Assembly (NCBI RefSeq): GCF_008000935.1
Contig: NZ_CP042831.1
Coordinates: 992,001-1,056,000, forward strand
DNA: 64,000 nucleotides
Direction of reading: 5' to 3'
Source of the DNA: Flavobacterium alkalisoli
GTDB taxonomy: Bacteria > Bacteroidota > Bacteroidia > Flavobacteriales > Flavobacteriaceae
Below are positions 53,877 to 64,000 of the stretch, piece after piece (the first letter of the stretch is position 1; each line of letters starts with the position of its first letter). A model generated the notes under the pieces. The model made no database searches. It saw nothing but the letters and a program-made list of their open reading frames with translations, and was not told where the DNA came from. The translations under genes and the position numbers were made by a program.

Positions 53877-54794
53877 TTAAATATCCCCTAGTCCGGCTTT
53901 AGTGAGTACCGGTTTTTTGGGTGGAGCGGTAACAAGATAAACACCTGTAAAGATTAGGATTGCCGAAAAAATCTTAACCGGATTGAGCGCATCTTTACCC
54001 AAACTTACGGCAAATATTGTTGCAAACAAGGGCTGAAGGTAAATAAAAACAGCAACCGTTGTAGGCTTAAGTTCTTTCATAGAAAGGAGGTTAAGCAGAT
54101 AAGTAAGGAAAGTGGAGAAAATAACTACAAATCCAACTTTTATCATGATGCTTGTTGGCATAACTTCCCATTGTACTTCGCTTAGTTGCTGCCAGCCAAA
54201 AGGCAATACCATAATGAAACCGAAAAGGTATATCCATTTTACAAAAGCAAACGGACTGTATTTGTCCATCAGTTTTTTAACGACTATAAGATAGAGTCCG
54301 TATGAAACGGCATTTACAAATACCAGAAAATTTCCCCAAAGTTCGTTTTCTCCACCGCCAATGGATTTGCCATAAAGAATAAGCAATATGGTTCCTATAA
54401 GCCCAAGAACTATCCCGCCTACCTTTTTACCCACAATTTTCTCTTTCATTATAACAGCACTTAAAAGAAGCACTATCACAGGGGTGGTAACCATAAGTAC
54501 CGATGCCATTATGGGAGATGTTTGGCTAAGTCCTTCAAAAAAAGTAAGCATATTAAAGGCTACACCAAAAAATGCCGCAGCTATAATGCGCGGAAAATCT
54601 TTTAATGCTATTTTTTGTTTGGTGGCAAAAAAAGCAATCAGCCAAAAAAGGATAACCGAGCCTCCCACACGCAATGCGATAAATCCAAAAGGTTTTACAA
54701 AGGCAGGCATTACATCTTTAGCAATAGTAAAAGTTACCCCATATATAACAGATACCATTGTGGCAGCTGTTAAGGCAAGAAGGCGTTTATTCAT
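53877..54794 (-). CDS. EamA/DMT family transporter
   Basis: 305 residues, ten hydrophobic helices in two EamA repeats. Inner-membrane exporter or importer of small metabolites, substrate unknown. Its start overlaps the end of the ArsC/Spx-like gene by 8 bases, indicating co-transcription. Confidence 0.88.
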   Translation of the reverse strand: MNKRLLALTAATMVSVIYGVTFTIAKDVMPAFVKPFGFIALRVGGSVILFWLIAFFATKQKIALKDFPRIIAAAFFGVAFNMLTFFEGLSQTSPIMASVLMVTTPVIVLLLSAVIMKEKIVGKKVGGIVLGLIGTILLILYGKSIGGGENELWGNFLVFVNAVSYGLYLIVVKKLMDKYSPFAFVKWIYLFGFIMVLPFGWQQLSEVQWEVMPTSIMIKVGFVVIFSTFLTYLLNLLSMKELKPTTVAVFIYLQPLFATIFAVSLGKDALNPVKIFSAILIFTGVYLVTAPPKKPVLTKAGLGDI

Positions 54795-55143
54795 TACTTA
54801 GGTACTCAATGGCTGCAGCTACGTTTTTAGGGCTGTTGCCTACAAATATGTTGTTGTTTGCAATAATAACCGGACGGTTTAAAAAAGTATAATGTTCCAG
54901 TATGTAGTGCTTAAAGTCATTTTCGGTAAGATCCATATCCTTCATGCCACGCTCTTTATAAAGCTTTGCCCTTTTACTGAAAAGTTTTTCATAGCTCCCG
55001 GCAAGAGCATGCATTTCCTCAAGCTGCTTTACGGTAATAGGTTCTTCTTTAATGTCCTGTAAAACAAAACCATTTGTGTTAGGTAACGATTTGATTATCT
55101 TTTTACAGGTATCGCAGGTTTTAAGGTAGTATATCTTTTTCAT
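54787..55143 (-). CDS. ArsC/Spx-like thioredoxin-fold protein
   Basis: 118 residues. Starts MKKIYYLKTCDTCKKIIKSL with a CxxC near residue 10 and has the late R-P-V-I-I-A-N-N-N family arginine region. Could be an arsenate reductase or a YffB/Spx-type redox protein; no ars genes are adjacent. A -7 box (CAAAAGTA 55166-55173, minus) lies upstream. Confidence 0.85.
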   Translation of the reverse strand: MKKIYYLKTCDTCKKIIKSLPNTNGFVLQDIKEEPITVKQLEEMHALAGSYEKLFSKRAKLYKERGMKDMDLTENDFKHYILEHYTFLNRPVIIANNNIFVGNSPKNVAAAIEYLSNE

Positions 55144-55223
55144 ATTATGTTTTTATACTTGTTTGCAAAAGTAAGCTGTTTTATAATTAAGGATATAGTA
55201 CTTTTATAAAAAAATAAATTCTG

Positions 55224-55754
55224 ATGGAAAGCAGAGTAGAGGTGATTGGTAAAAATATGAATATCTCTGATTTAAAAATAAGGGAACAGCAGTTAGTAGG
55301 AGCTTTGTGTATTATTTCCTTTTGTCAAAAATATGAGATATACCATGAAGATATTCGGGATTTCATAGATCATTTATTGAATATACTGATTACAGATAAT
55401 TTGCCTGATTGGGAAAGCAAAGGGTTAAAGGTGAAAATTATAGGAAGGGGAGAGCCAGTGCCACAGTCCGTTGAAAATAGTATCCCTCTAAAACTTAGAG
55501 ATGATTTTCAGAAACTTACAGATAATGCCTCTGAAATTGGTATTGCCGATATGTATGGTATAGATACTACTGCTCCTGTTTTGGCAACTCAGCAATGTGT
55601 GGCAATTTTAGCTAAACATAAGACAGAAGTTATATTGCCTCAGGAGTTTTTAAATGATACAGGTAAAGAAAGGTGGGGAGAAGTTTGGAATGCTGAAAAG
55701 TTTAATGATTTAAAGAGATATTTAGAAAGATATAAACAGGATAAACTTATATAA
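55224..55754 (+). CDS. Hypothetical protein (176 residues)
   Basis: Soluble, no signal peptide, helical N-terminus (L-V-G-A-L-C-I-I-S-F-C-Q-K) and mixed C-terminus. No recognisable family. Divergent from the ArsC-like gene and 8 bases before the DinB gene, so probably co-transcribed with it. Confidence 0.7.
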   Translation: MESRVEVIGKNMNISDLKIREQQLVGALCIISFCQKYEIYHEDIRDFIDHLLNILITDNLPDWESKGLKVKIIGRGEPVPQSVENSIPLKLRDDFQKLTDNASEIGIADMYGIDTTAPVLATQQCVAILAKHKTEVILPQEFLNDTGKERWGEVWNAEKFNDLKRYLERYKQDKLI

Positions 55755-55762
55755 ATTAATCA

Positions 55763-56218
55763 ATGGAAACCACTTTTACAATAACCCGTACCAGCAGGGA
55801 GATATATGCAAAATGGCTGGAAAAATATTCGTTAGAGCAGCTAAATAAAATACCGCAGGGCTTTAGCAATAACCTGATATGGAATATAGGCCACATTGTG
55901 GTATCACAACAATTGTTAGTGTATGCAGGGTCTAACCAACCCATGATGGTAAGCGAGGAAATGCTCGCCAAATACAGGAGAGGCAGCAAGCCTGAAGGCG
56001 ATGTAACACAGGAGGAAGTAAATGAAATAAAAAATCTTCTGTTTACTACGATAGAGAAAACAGAAGATGATTATAAAAAAGGTTTATTTACATCATATAA
56101 CGAAAGGACTTCTGAGCTTGGATTTTTACTTTCCTCAACAGAAATGGCTATAGACTTCAATAATTACCATGAAGCCATCCATTTGGGTATAATGATGCAG
56201 ATAAAGAAATTTATTTAA
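55763..56218 (+). CDS. DinB-family protein
   Basis: 151 residues forming a four-helix DinB-like fold: W-N-I-G-H-I-V-V-S-Q-Q (His), and a late N-N-Y-H-E-A-I-H-L-G (His ligands). DinB proteins are metal-dependent thiol transferases or related enzymes. Overlaps the end of the convergent DUF3298-type gene by 8 bases. Confidence 0.85.
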   Translation: METTFTITRTSREIYAKWLEKYSLEQLNKIPQGFSNNLIWNIGHIVVSQQLLVYAGSNQPMMVSEEMLAKYRRGSKPEGDVTQEEVNEIKNLLFTTIEKTEDDYKKGLFTSYNERTSELGFLLSSTEMAIDFNNYHEAIHLGIMMQIKKFI

Positions 56219-57002
56219 GCTTTAAAAATTCATCAACCTCGCTGTAGGGTAAAAAGAGTTCTTTTTGCCCTTCAGCATAAGATGATATTTCATACGAATT
56301 ATAAAAAAGCAATAACCCGTTTTCCTTAAAGAAGATATTTTGGGGAAGCGCAAATTTGTCATCTTCAAATAAAAGCCCTGTAGCATTTATCGATTTGCCT
56401 GCCGGGATTTTAAATTTCTCCCTGAATTTCTTTTCGGCATATTGCCTAAAAGCGTTTACATCGGTAAAAATATCTTCATATTTAAGGCTTTTACCTGTTT
56501 TGGCATCAAAAATTAAAGACCTGTTGCCTTCATACCCGTGAGCACCACCTGTAAAAGTATAGTTGTTAAGCTTTATGTTTATAATACTGTCGGTCTTATA
56601 ATCTACAGATCCGTTTATTTTAGCCTCAAAGCCCGTCATTACATCATCTGGGAACTCCTTTTTCAGTTCTTCATACGATCCCATAAAGGAAGCCATAAGG
56701 TCTTCATAGTTTGCCGCTTTATAAGGAGTTTCGCCAAAGTAAACTATTCCTCTTACAGTATTAAATACCTTATTGTTAATGCTGTCTGCTACTACAGGCA
56801 CATTTTCTGCTTCAGGTACTTTAATAGAAACGCTTGGGCAATAATCATCACATGGCAGTGATGTTTTTTTATAGTAGGTTTTTGTAGTGAATGCCAGTAC
56901 AGGGGTTTCCTCGTTTACCAGTTCTTCATTGTTGTTTTTCTTGTCCTTGCCACAGCTAAAAAGCATAAATGCGGCTAATAGTAAGGTTAAGTGTTTTGCC
57001 AT
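56211..57002 (-). CDS. DUF4163/DUF3298 (RsiV-type) lipoprotein
   Basis: 263 residues from the ATG at 57000-57002, which begins a lipoprotein signal (L-L-A-A-F-M-L-F-S-C); the in-frame extension upstream is rejected. Two domains: DUF4163-like (K-T-Y-Y-K-K-T; C-P-S-V-S-I-K-V) and DUF3298-like (T-F-T-G-G-A-H-G-Y-E-G; Y-E-D-I-F-T-D). Envelope lipoprotein of unknown role. Confidence 0.85.
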   Translation of the reverse strand: MAKHLTLLLAAFMLFSCGKDKKNNNEELVNEETPVLAFTTKTYYKKTSLPCDDYCPSVSIKVPEAENVPVVADSINNKVFNTVRGIVYFGETPYKAANYEDLMASFMGSYEELKKEFPDDVMTGFEAKINGSVDYKTDSIINIKLNNYTFTGGAHGYEGNRSLIFDAKTGKSLKYEDIFTDVNAFRQYAEKKFREKFKIPAGKSINATGLLFEDDKFALPQNIFFKENGLLLFYNSYEISSYAEGQKELFLPYSEVDEFLKLK

Positions 57003-57064
57003 GTTAATAATGTTATTGTTTTGCAAAAGGTTAGTATCCTTATACAGGGTCAACTAAATTACAG

Positions 57065-57072
57065 TAAATTTG
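57065..57072 (+). promoter_or_regulatory. Candidate -7 box for the PLP enzyme gene
   Basis: TAAATTTG fits TAnnTTTG, 31 bases before the ATG; no clear -33. Confidence 0.4.
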
Positions 57073-57103
57073 CCTACTGTACGGATAAAGAATATTTAAT
57101 TAT

Positions 57104-58246
57104 ATGAAATTTAACACAAAAACCATTCATGGCGGGCAACACCCTGATCCTTCTACAGGAGCAGTCATGCCACCGGTATATCAAACTTCTACTTTTGCAC
57201 AAAAAAGCCCGGGAGTACATACAGGATATGAATACAGCCGAGCTGCCAACCCTACAAGAACAGCGCTTGAAGATGCTTTGGCGAGCATAGAGAACGGTGT
57301 GCGCGGACTTGCATTCTCATCTGGTCTTGCAGCAACCGACTGTGTAATGAAACTGCTTAAGCCTGGTGATCAGGTTATAGCTATGGACGACCTTTATGGT
57401 GGTACTTACAGGATGTTTACAAGAATTTATCAGGATTTCGGTATCAACTTCCATTTTGTGGACATGAACGATATTGATAAATTTAAGTCACTGATAAATG
57501 AAAAAACGAAGCTGGTTTGGGTAGAAACGCCAACTAACCCGCTTATGAAGCTTGCCGATATCGAAGCAATCGCTAAAATAACAAAAGAAAAAAACATTCT
57601 TTTTGCAGTAGATAACACTTTTGCAACACCATACCTGCAAAGGCCACTTGATATGGGTGCCGATATTGTTATGCATTCGGCTACAAAATATCTTGGAGGG
57701 CACAGTGATGTTATTGCCGGTGCGCTTATAACTAAAGATGAGGCATTAGGCGAAAAACTACACTTTTCTCAGTTTGCAACGGGAGGTACCTTAGGTCCTC
57801 AGGATTCTTATCTTGTATTGCGTGGTATTAAAACCCTGCATTTAAGAATGGAACGCCATTGTGAAAACGGAGAGAAAGTTGCTAATTTCCTTAGCAGCCA
57901 TCCTAAAGTTAAAACAGTTTACTATCCGGGGCTTGAAAGTCATCCTTTCCATGAAATTGCCAAAAAGCAGATGCAGGGCGGTTTTGGAGGAATGGTATCA
58001 TTCACTTTTGAATCGGGAAAAAAGGAAGACGCAATTAAATTCTTAGAGAGTGTTAGGGTATTTACACTTGCCGAATCGTTAGGGGGGGTAGAATCTCTTG
58101 CGAACCATCCGGCTTTAATGACACATGCATCGATTCCGGAAGACAAAAGAAAGGAAATAGGCATTACTGATGACCTTGTAAGGCTTAGTGTAGGGGTAGA
58201 GGATATAGAAGATTTACTGGAAGACATACGTCAGGCACTGGGTTAA
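57104..58246 (+). CDS. Cystathionine gamma-synthase/lyase family PLP enzyme
   Basis: 380 residues. Cys/Met-metabolism PLP family: [35 protein letters not shown], and [12 protein letters not shown] (PLP-binding Lys). Works in transsulfuration between cysteine and homocysteine; synthase versus lyase direction is not settled by the sequence. Confidence 0.92.
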   Translation: MKFNTKTIHGGQHPDPSTGAVMPPVYQTSTFAQKSPGVHTGYEYSRAANPTRTALEDALASIENGVRGLAFSSGLAATDCVMKLLKPGDQVIAMDDLYGGTYRMFTRIYQDFGINFHFVDMNDIDKFKSLINEKTKLVWVETPTNPLMKLADIEAIAKITKEKNILFAVDNTFATPYLQRPLDMGADIVMHSATKYLGGHSDVIAGALITKDEALGEKLHFSQFATGGTLGPQDSYLVLRGIKTLHLRMERHCENGEKVANFLSSHPKVKTVYYPGLESHPFHEIAKKQMQGGFGGMVSFTFESGKKEDAIKFLESVRVFTLAESLGGVESLANHPALMTHASIPEDKRKEIGITDDLVRLSVGVEDIEDLLEDIRQALG

Positions 58247-58330
58247 GAGCTTCATTTTTAAATGTTTTTGACCTTTAAAACATAAAGTATTTGAAATCAA
58301 ATCCCTAAGTGTTTTTTTAATAGAAAAATG

Positions 58331-58338
58331 TATATTTG
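58331..58338 (+). promoter_or_regulatory. Candidate -7 box of gdhA
   Basis: TATATTTG fits TAnnTTTG; the start site would fall near 58345, at the edge of the palindrome 58349-58360. No clear -33 TTG. Confidence 0.5.
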
Positions 58339-58348
58339 CGCCGTTAAC

Positions 58349-58360
58349 GAAAACGTTTTC
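58349..58360. promoter_or_regulatory. Palindromic operator candidate upstream of gdhA
   Basis: GAAAACGTTTTC, a perfect 12-bp palindrome with a central CG, sits 11 bases after the -7 box and 26 bases before the start codon. LacI-family operators have this kind of AAACGTTT core. A repressor bound here would block initiation or early elongation of gdhA. Inference from pattern and position only. Confidence 0.45.
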
Positions 58361-58371
58361 TTAAATATTAA

Positions 58372-59730
<1,359 letters not shown>

Positions 59731-59755
59731 TAATTACCTAAACCAAATATTTAAG

Positions 59756-59787
59756 AGCCCTTCAAAGTTAAATGAAGGGCTTTTTTT
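59756..59787 (+). terminator. Terminator of gdhA
   Basis: AGCCCTTCA / TGAAGGGCT stem followed by seven T. Confidence 0.87.
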
Positions 59788-59826
59788 ATAAAGAGTATAC
59801 AAAAAAAGGGATAAAAGCGTTTTACC

Positions 59827-59834
59827 TATATTTG
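59827..59834 (+). promoter_or_regulatory. Candidate -7 box for porZ
   Basis: TATATTTG, 16 bases before the ATG. Confidence 0.42.
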
Positions 59835-59850
59835 CTGTAAATTATCATTA

Positions 59851-62121
59851 ATGAAAAGGGTTTTTGCCATACTGCTGTTTTTAACTTGTACAGTGGCTTT
59901 TTCTCAGGCTAATCAGCTGTGGAAGAGTTATTTTTCCTACAATCGTATCGTTGATATTACCAATAGCCCAAGCAGGGTGTTTGCAGCAGGCGAATATGCT
60001 GTTTTTTCTAAAAATGTGCTTACTAATGAGCTAAGCACATTAACATCTGTAGACGGACTTAAATCGGAGTCGATTACGGCAATATATCACAGTAACACTT
60101 ACGGCAAAACACTTGTAGGTAACTCAAACGGCTTACTTATAGTTGTTAATCAGGATAATTCCATACTTAATGTTATAGATATAGTTGAGGAAACAACTGT
60201 AGCGCAAAACAAGAAGAAAATAAACGGTATTTATGAATATGAAGGAAAGGCCTACATATCCTGTGACTTTGGTATATCGGTATTTAATCTTCAAACCCTT
60301 GAATTTGGAGATACTTTTTATTTAGGACCTAATGGTGCTGAAATACCTGTACAGCAATGTGCGGTTTACAATGGTTATATTTATGCCTCTACGGCTCAAA
60401 ATGGGATAAGAAGGGCAGTTTATACTAATCCTAACCTTAACGATTTTAATCAGTGGAGTGAGTTCACTCCGGGGCAGTTTACCGGAATAGCATCTTTTGC
60501 GGGTAATTTGTTCGTTTCAGATAACTCAGGGGCTGTTTACAGACTTTTAAACGATTCTTTTTCTTTTTTTGCCCAGCTTCCTGGTTCAGTAAACGGGTTA
60601 AGGTCTTCGGGCGGATACCTGATAGCGATGGGGGGTAATACGATAAATGTATACAATGAGCAACTTATGCACATGTATACTATTAATTACATTCCCGGAG
60701 AATCGCTTAATTTTACCTGTGCTACTATTTTAAACGAAAAGATTTATATAGGTACTTATGAAAAAGGCGTGTTTACAAGCTTTTTGAATAATCTTACTTA
60801 TTATGAAAACATAACCCCCGACGGACCTTTACAAAACAGCATTTTCTCATTAAAAATAGCGTCCGGAAACCTATGGTCTGTATATGGAGAGTATGATTTT
60901 TATTATACTCCGGATTATTTGATAAAAGGAATAAGTAAACTCACCGAAAATGGTTGGTTTCATATACCTGCTTCAGATGTTTTAGGGGCAAAGTCGCTAT
61001 CTGCCATTGCGGTTAATCCTGCAAATCAAAATCAGGTTTATATAGCTTCACACGAATCGGGTCTTTTACGGGTGACTGATAATGTTCCGGATATTTTGTA
61101 TGATAATACTAATACAGGTCAAAATGGTTTACAGGCAATAGGCAATAATTCTATTAGGATAAACGGACCTGCTTTTGATAAGAACGGAAACGTGTGGGTT
61201 ACCAATGCGTTAGTTGAAAAACCATTGAAAAAAATGAGTTCTAACGGGCAGTGGACTTCCTATAGCTTTGCTGATGTAACTTCAAGTCCCACATCTGACG
61301 CGTACGGAAGGATGGTTATAGATAAGAACGGTACAAAATGGGTTCCTACAGTGAATAACGGAATTGTAGCTTTTAACGAAACCCTTGGTAACAAGTTTAT
61401 TGTAATAGATGAGAATACTGGTAATTTGCCTACTACTTATGTAAAATGTCTGACTATTGACAATCGTAACCAATTATGGATAGGAACTGTAAGAGGGTTA
61501 AGGGTGCTTTCAAGTGTGGAACGTTTTGTAAGTGAAAACCAGTTAACCACAAATGCAATTATAATAATTGAGGACGATCTTGCTCAGGAATTAATGTATG
61601 AGCAGGTTATTAATGAAATTGAAGTAGACGGTTCTAATAATAAATGGATAGCCACGGCAGGTGCAGGAGCATTTTTGGTATCGCCAAACGGACAGGAAAC
61701 CCTTGCGCATTTTACGAAAGATAATTCGCCTTTACCGAGTAATTCAATTTACGATATAGAAATTAATGGTGTTACCGGAGAAGTTTTCTTTGCTACTGAT
61801 AAAGGAATGGTATCTTATTTAGGTACGTCTACAGCTGCAGAGGATAATCTTAATAATGTTTATGTATTTCCTAATCCTGTACGCCCGGGATTTGAGGGAG
61901 AAGTGAATATTAGCGGATTAATGAATAAGGTAAACCTTAAAATTACCGATATAGAAGGCAACCTTGTGTATGAAACTACTTCGCAGGGAGGTACAGTAAC
62001 CTGGGATACTACTGCTTTTGGTAAATACAGGGTAGCATCTGGTGTTTACATGATATTTATATCATCTGAAGACGGTACCCAGACCAAGGTAAAAAAGGTA
62101 ATGATTATAAGAGGGGAGTAA
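59851..62121 (+). CDS. porZ: PorZ-like T9SS beta-propeller protein
   Basis: 756 residues. Signal peptide (V-A-F-S-Q). Starts with the PorZ-type W-K-S-Y-F-S-Y-N and N-S-P-S-R-V-F-A-A-G-E-Y, then two beta-propeller-like domains (repeats such as D-K-N-G-N-V-W-V-T-N and D-N-R-N-Q-L-W-I-G-T) and a C-terminal sorting-like domain (F-P-N-P-V-R-P-G-F). PorZ is a surface part of the T9SS attachment complex that delivers A-LPS for cargo modification. recO follows 1 base after the stop, the usual arrangement. Confidence 0.88.
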   Translation: MKRVFAILLFLTCTVAFSQANQLWKSYFSYNRIVDITNSPSRVFAAGEYAVFSKNVLTNELSTLTSVDGLKSESITAIYHSNTYGKTLVGNSNGLLIVVNQDNSILNVIDIVEETTVAQNKKKINGIYEYEGKAYISCDFGISVFNLQTLEFGDTFYLGPNGAEIPVQQCAVYNGYIYASTAQNGIRRAVYTNPNLNDFNQWSEFTPGQFTGIASFAGNLFVSDNSGAVYRLLNDSFSFFAQLPGSVNGLRSSGGYLIAMGGNTINVYNEQLMHMYTINYIPGESLNFTCATILNEKIYIGTYEKGVFTSFLNNLTYYENITPDGPLQNSIFSLKIASGNLWSVYGEYDFYYTPDYLIKGISKLTENGWFHIPASDVLGAKSLSAIAVNPANQNQVYIASHESGLLRVTDNVPDILYDNTNTGQNGLQAIGNNSIRINGPAFDKNGNVWVTNALVEKPLKKMSSNGQWTSYSFADVTSSPTSDAYGRMVIDKNGTKWVPTVNNGIVAFNETLGNKFIVIDENTGNLPTTYVKCLTIDNRNQLWIGTVRGLRVLSSVERFVSENQLTTNAIIIIEDDLAQELMYEQVINEIEVDGSNNKWIATAGAGAFLVSPNGQETLAHFTKDNSPLPSNSIYDIEINGVTGEVFFATDKGMVSYLGTSTAAEDNLNNVYVFPNPVRPGFEGEVNISGLMNKVNLKITDIEGNLVYETTSQGGTVTWDTTAFGKYRVASGVYMIFISSEDGTQTKVKKVMIIRGE

Positions 62122-62122
62122 C

Positions 62123-62836
62123 GTGCTGGTAAAAACAAAAGCCATAGTGATAAGTTCACTTCGCTATCAGGAAAAAAGCCTGATCGTAAAGTGTTTTACC
62201 GAAAGTGACGGGCTAAAATCCTATTTTATAAGAGATGCTTTCTCTACCCGGAAGAACAGCCAGAAAATAGCTTTTTTTCAGCCGCTTAATATACTGGAAA
62301 TAGAGGCTGCCCATAAAAATAAAGGCAGCCTGGAATATTTTAAGGAAGTTAAGATGGCACATCCGTATTATACCGTCAATACCGATATTACAAAAACTAC
62401 CATTGCCATCTTTCTTTCAGAGATACTGCACCACTGTATACGTGAGGAGGAAAAGAACGAAAGTCTCTACCATTTTCTTGAAACAGCCCTTTTATGGTTT
62501 GACAACCATGATGAGGTTGCCAATTTCCATTTGATACTTATGATGGAAATAACAAAATTCCTTGGTTTTTTCCCGGAACGTCCTCAAAATGAAAACGACT
62601 TCTTTGAAATGACTGAAGGGGTTTTTACCCCATATCAGTCAATAAGCTGTCTCTCCGTAGAGGAAACAAATCTTTTTAAAAGGCTTATGCAGTTAAAACT
62701 GGATAACAGTATAAAAAGCTTTCATGTAAGCGAACGCCAGGCATTGCTCAAAATACTTTTGGATTACTATGCTTTCCATCTGGATGGTTTTAAAAGGCCA
62801 AAATCGCTTGATGTGCTGAAAGAAATATTCAGTTAG
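62123..62836 (+). CDS. recO: DNA repair protein RecO
   Basis: 237 residues starting at a GTG (62123), preceded by a purine-rich GAGGGGAG that overlaps the porZ end. OB-fold N-terminus (V-K-T-K-A-I-V-I-S-S-L-R-Y) and helical C-terminus. Loads RecA onto gapped DNA with RecR in the RecF pathway. No zinc-finger Cys set is visible, as in several Bacteroidota RecOs. Tightly coupled to porZ. Confidence 0.9.
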   Translation: MLVKTKAIVISSLRYQEKSLIVKCFTESDGLKSYFIRDAFSTRKNSQKIAFFQPLNILEIEAAHKNKGSLEYFKEVKMAHPYYTVNTDITKTTIAIFLSEILHHCIREEEKNESLYHFLETALLWFDNHDEVANFHLILMMEITKFLGFFPERPQNENDFFEMTEGVFTPYQSISCLSVEETNLFKRLMQLKLDNSIKSFHVSERQALLKILLDYYAFHLDGFKRPKSLDVLKEIFS

Positions 62837-63540
62837 TCACAATTCCCTTCGGTATCACAGCTTTGTCCTTTAATAGTCTCAAAATTGTTTTTAGGCTGTG
62901 TTGCCTGCCATTCTTCAAAAGCTTTATCCAGCGTTTCGGCAAATGCCCTGCTTTCCTGAGCTCCTGAAACGGCATATTTGCGGTTAAATACAAAAAAAGG
63001 TACTCCGCGTATGCCTAACTGCTGTGCTTCGTTTATATCGGCAATAACATCGTTAGCAAACTCACCGTTATTCATTGCTTCAGCCAGTTTATTTGCATCT
63101 AAGCCAAGTTCTATGGCAAGAAGCATAAGTATTTGTGCATCATCAATATTCTTTCCTTCAGTAAAATAAGCCCTGAAGAGTTTTTCTTCCGCCTCATTTT
63201 GTTTTCCGTATTTTTTGGCAAAATGTAAAAAACGGTGGGCGTTAAAACTGTTAGCCGGTATGGCACGGTCAAAATCATAAATTAATCCTGCCTGGGCAGC
63301 CATATTGGTTACATAATTGTTCATGCCTTTAGCTTCTTCTAAGCTAATGTTTTTATGTTCGGCTAAAAATTGATGTATGTTTTTGGTCGGGTCTGTTTTA
63401 AGTTCCGGCGAAAGCAAAAAGCTTTTCCATTCTATCTCTACGTCATTACTGCCTTCAAAACCGGCAAGTGCCTCTTCAAATCTTCTTTTGCCTATGTAGC
63501 AAAAGGGACACATAATGTCACTCCATATTTCTATTTTCAT
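62833..63540 (-). CDS. DsbA/FrnE-like oxidoreductase
   Basis: 235 residues from the ATG at 63538-63540. Starts MKIEIWSDIMCPFCYIGKRR, with the thioredoxin-fold CPFC pair, and has G-V-P-F-F-V-F-N (cis-Pro). No signal peptide, so cytoplasmic FrnE type. Related to 2-hydroxychromene-2-carboxylate isomerases. Convergent with recO, overlapping by 4 bases. Confidence 0.9.
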   Translation of the reverse strand: MKIEIWSDIMCPFCYIGKRRFEEALAGFEGSNDVEIEWKSFLLSPELKTDPTKNIHQFLAEHKNISLEEAKGMNNYVTNMAAQAGLIYDFDRAIPANSFNAHRFLHFAKKYGKQNEAEEKLFRAYFTEGKNIDDAQILMLLAIELGLDANKLAEAMNNGEFANDVIADINEAQQLGIRGVPFFVFNRKYAVSGAQESRAFAETLDKAFEEWQATQPKNNFETIKGQSCDTEGNCD

Positions 63541-63561
63541 CACTCTAATATTATATCGGGT

Positions 63562-64000
63562 TTAATCACAAAAACTATACCCGTTAGGCTTTTTACATTC
63601 CTTATTTGTTGAAATTATGATATGTGACTGTTCTTTTTTGCTATTTAAGGTGTTATTCATAAAATCTACCACTGTTTGAGGGTCTTTACTAAACAATTCG
63701 TCGCTGTATTCGTGTCCGCCATTGCAGTAGGTAACCAGTTTTGTGTTGCCGTCAAGGTCAAGAATATGATTGTAAATGGAGTAGGAGCCAAAAAGCATAA
63801 GCCAGCCGGATACGTTAGTAGGGCAGTAGTGGTGTGCAGCAGTACCATAAGGAACCGTTGGGTCGCAACTACCGTGGAAAAGAAGCATAGGTATTACACT
63901 TTTTTTTGTAATAAGGTTAAGGTCCATAATAGCACCTGCACCGGATATTACTCCGGCATACTTAAAGCTGGCAGGGAGTTTATCAGGATAGATATTCATG
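63562..64000 (-). CDS. Alpha/beta hydrolase, C-terminal part (runs off right edge)
   Basis: The frame is open to the window edge; about 146 codons are visible. It shows an esterase/depolymerase-like C-terminus: L-F-H-G-S-C-D-P-T-V-P-Y-G (catalytic-Asp loop) and C-N-G-G-H-E-Y-S-D (catalytic His). The nucleophile Ser elbow must lie outside the window. It resembles secreted polyhydroxybutyrate-depolymerase/feruloyl-esterase relatives; the true start is not visible. Confidence 0.8.
   Translation of the reverse strand, partial: MNIYPDKLPASFKYAGVISGAGAIMDLNLITKKSVIPMLLFHGSCDPTVPYGTAAHHYCPTNVSGWLMLFGSYSIYNHILDLDGNTKLVTYCNGGHEYSDELFSKDPQTVVDFMNNTLNSKKEQSHIIISTNKECKKPNGYSFCD

Overview
The window looks like a chromosomal segment of a Flavobacterium-like member of the Flavobacteriaceae. 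The evidence is an AT-rich sequence, type IX secretion (T9SS) proteins with type A and type B C-terminal sorting domains, PorP/SprF and PorZ components, a Bat operon, a TonB receptor with a carboxypeptidase-like plug extension, and Bacteroidota-type promoters (TTG, 17-23 bases, TAnnTTTG). I found no rRNA, tRNA, CRISPR array, prophage or insertion sequence. Both ends cut genes: hflX at the left and an alpha/beta hydrolase at the right.

Layout. 1-417: 5' part of hflX. 579-9631: a surface cluster with a 2051-residue modular adhesin (type B sorting domain), a PorP/SprF-like outer-membrane protein and an OmpA-family protein; the last two carry apparent frameshifts. 9765-16333: a choloylglycine-hydrolase-like Ntn enzyme, a DUF5689 lipoprotein with a TonB receptor, a secreted endonuclease/exonuclease/phosphatase and 3-hydroxyanthranilate dioxygenase. 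16538-20244: an ALDH7-like dehydrogenase and the ergothioneine genes egtD/egtB. 20245-24304: a 632-base leader followed by PcfJ-like, rtcB (frameshifted) and TPR genes. 24341-32387: a phosphatase, two T9SS cargo paralogues, an AlbA_2 protein, an SDR, a hypothetical protein and an aldo/keto reductase. 32649-41762: MoxR, DUF58, DUF4381-like and batABCDE. 41759-49765: cvpA, pheS, an NlpE-like lipoprotein, a GH92 mannosidase, terC and gpsA. 50027-57002: a yqhD-like dehydrogenase, nadD, gmk, yicC, an EamA transporter, an ArsC/Spx-like protein and others. 57104-64000: a Cys/Met-metabolism PLP enzyme, gdhA, porZ, recO, a DsbA-like protein and the partial hydrolase.

The most notable region is 20426-24304. 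A near-perfect promoter precedes two tandem modules. Each module is a short ORF of about 30 codons followed by a GC-rich hairpin and U-run, and in each the last third of the ORF contains a segment that can pair with the 5' arm of its own terminator. This is the layout of translation-coupled transcription attenuators. They sit upstream of a PcfJ-like gene, rtcB (RNA ligase/repair) and a TPR gene. I propose an RNA-repair operon whose expression responds to the state of translation; this is inference from sequence.

Five apparent frameshifts lie in only three genes (porP-like, ompA-like, rtcB). Most are at short homopolymers, so consensus error is the leading explanation, with real decay as the alternative.
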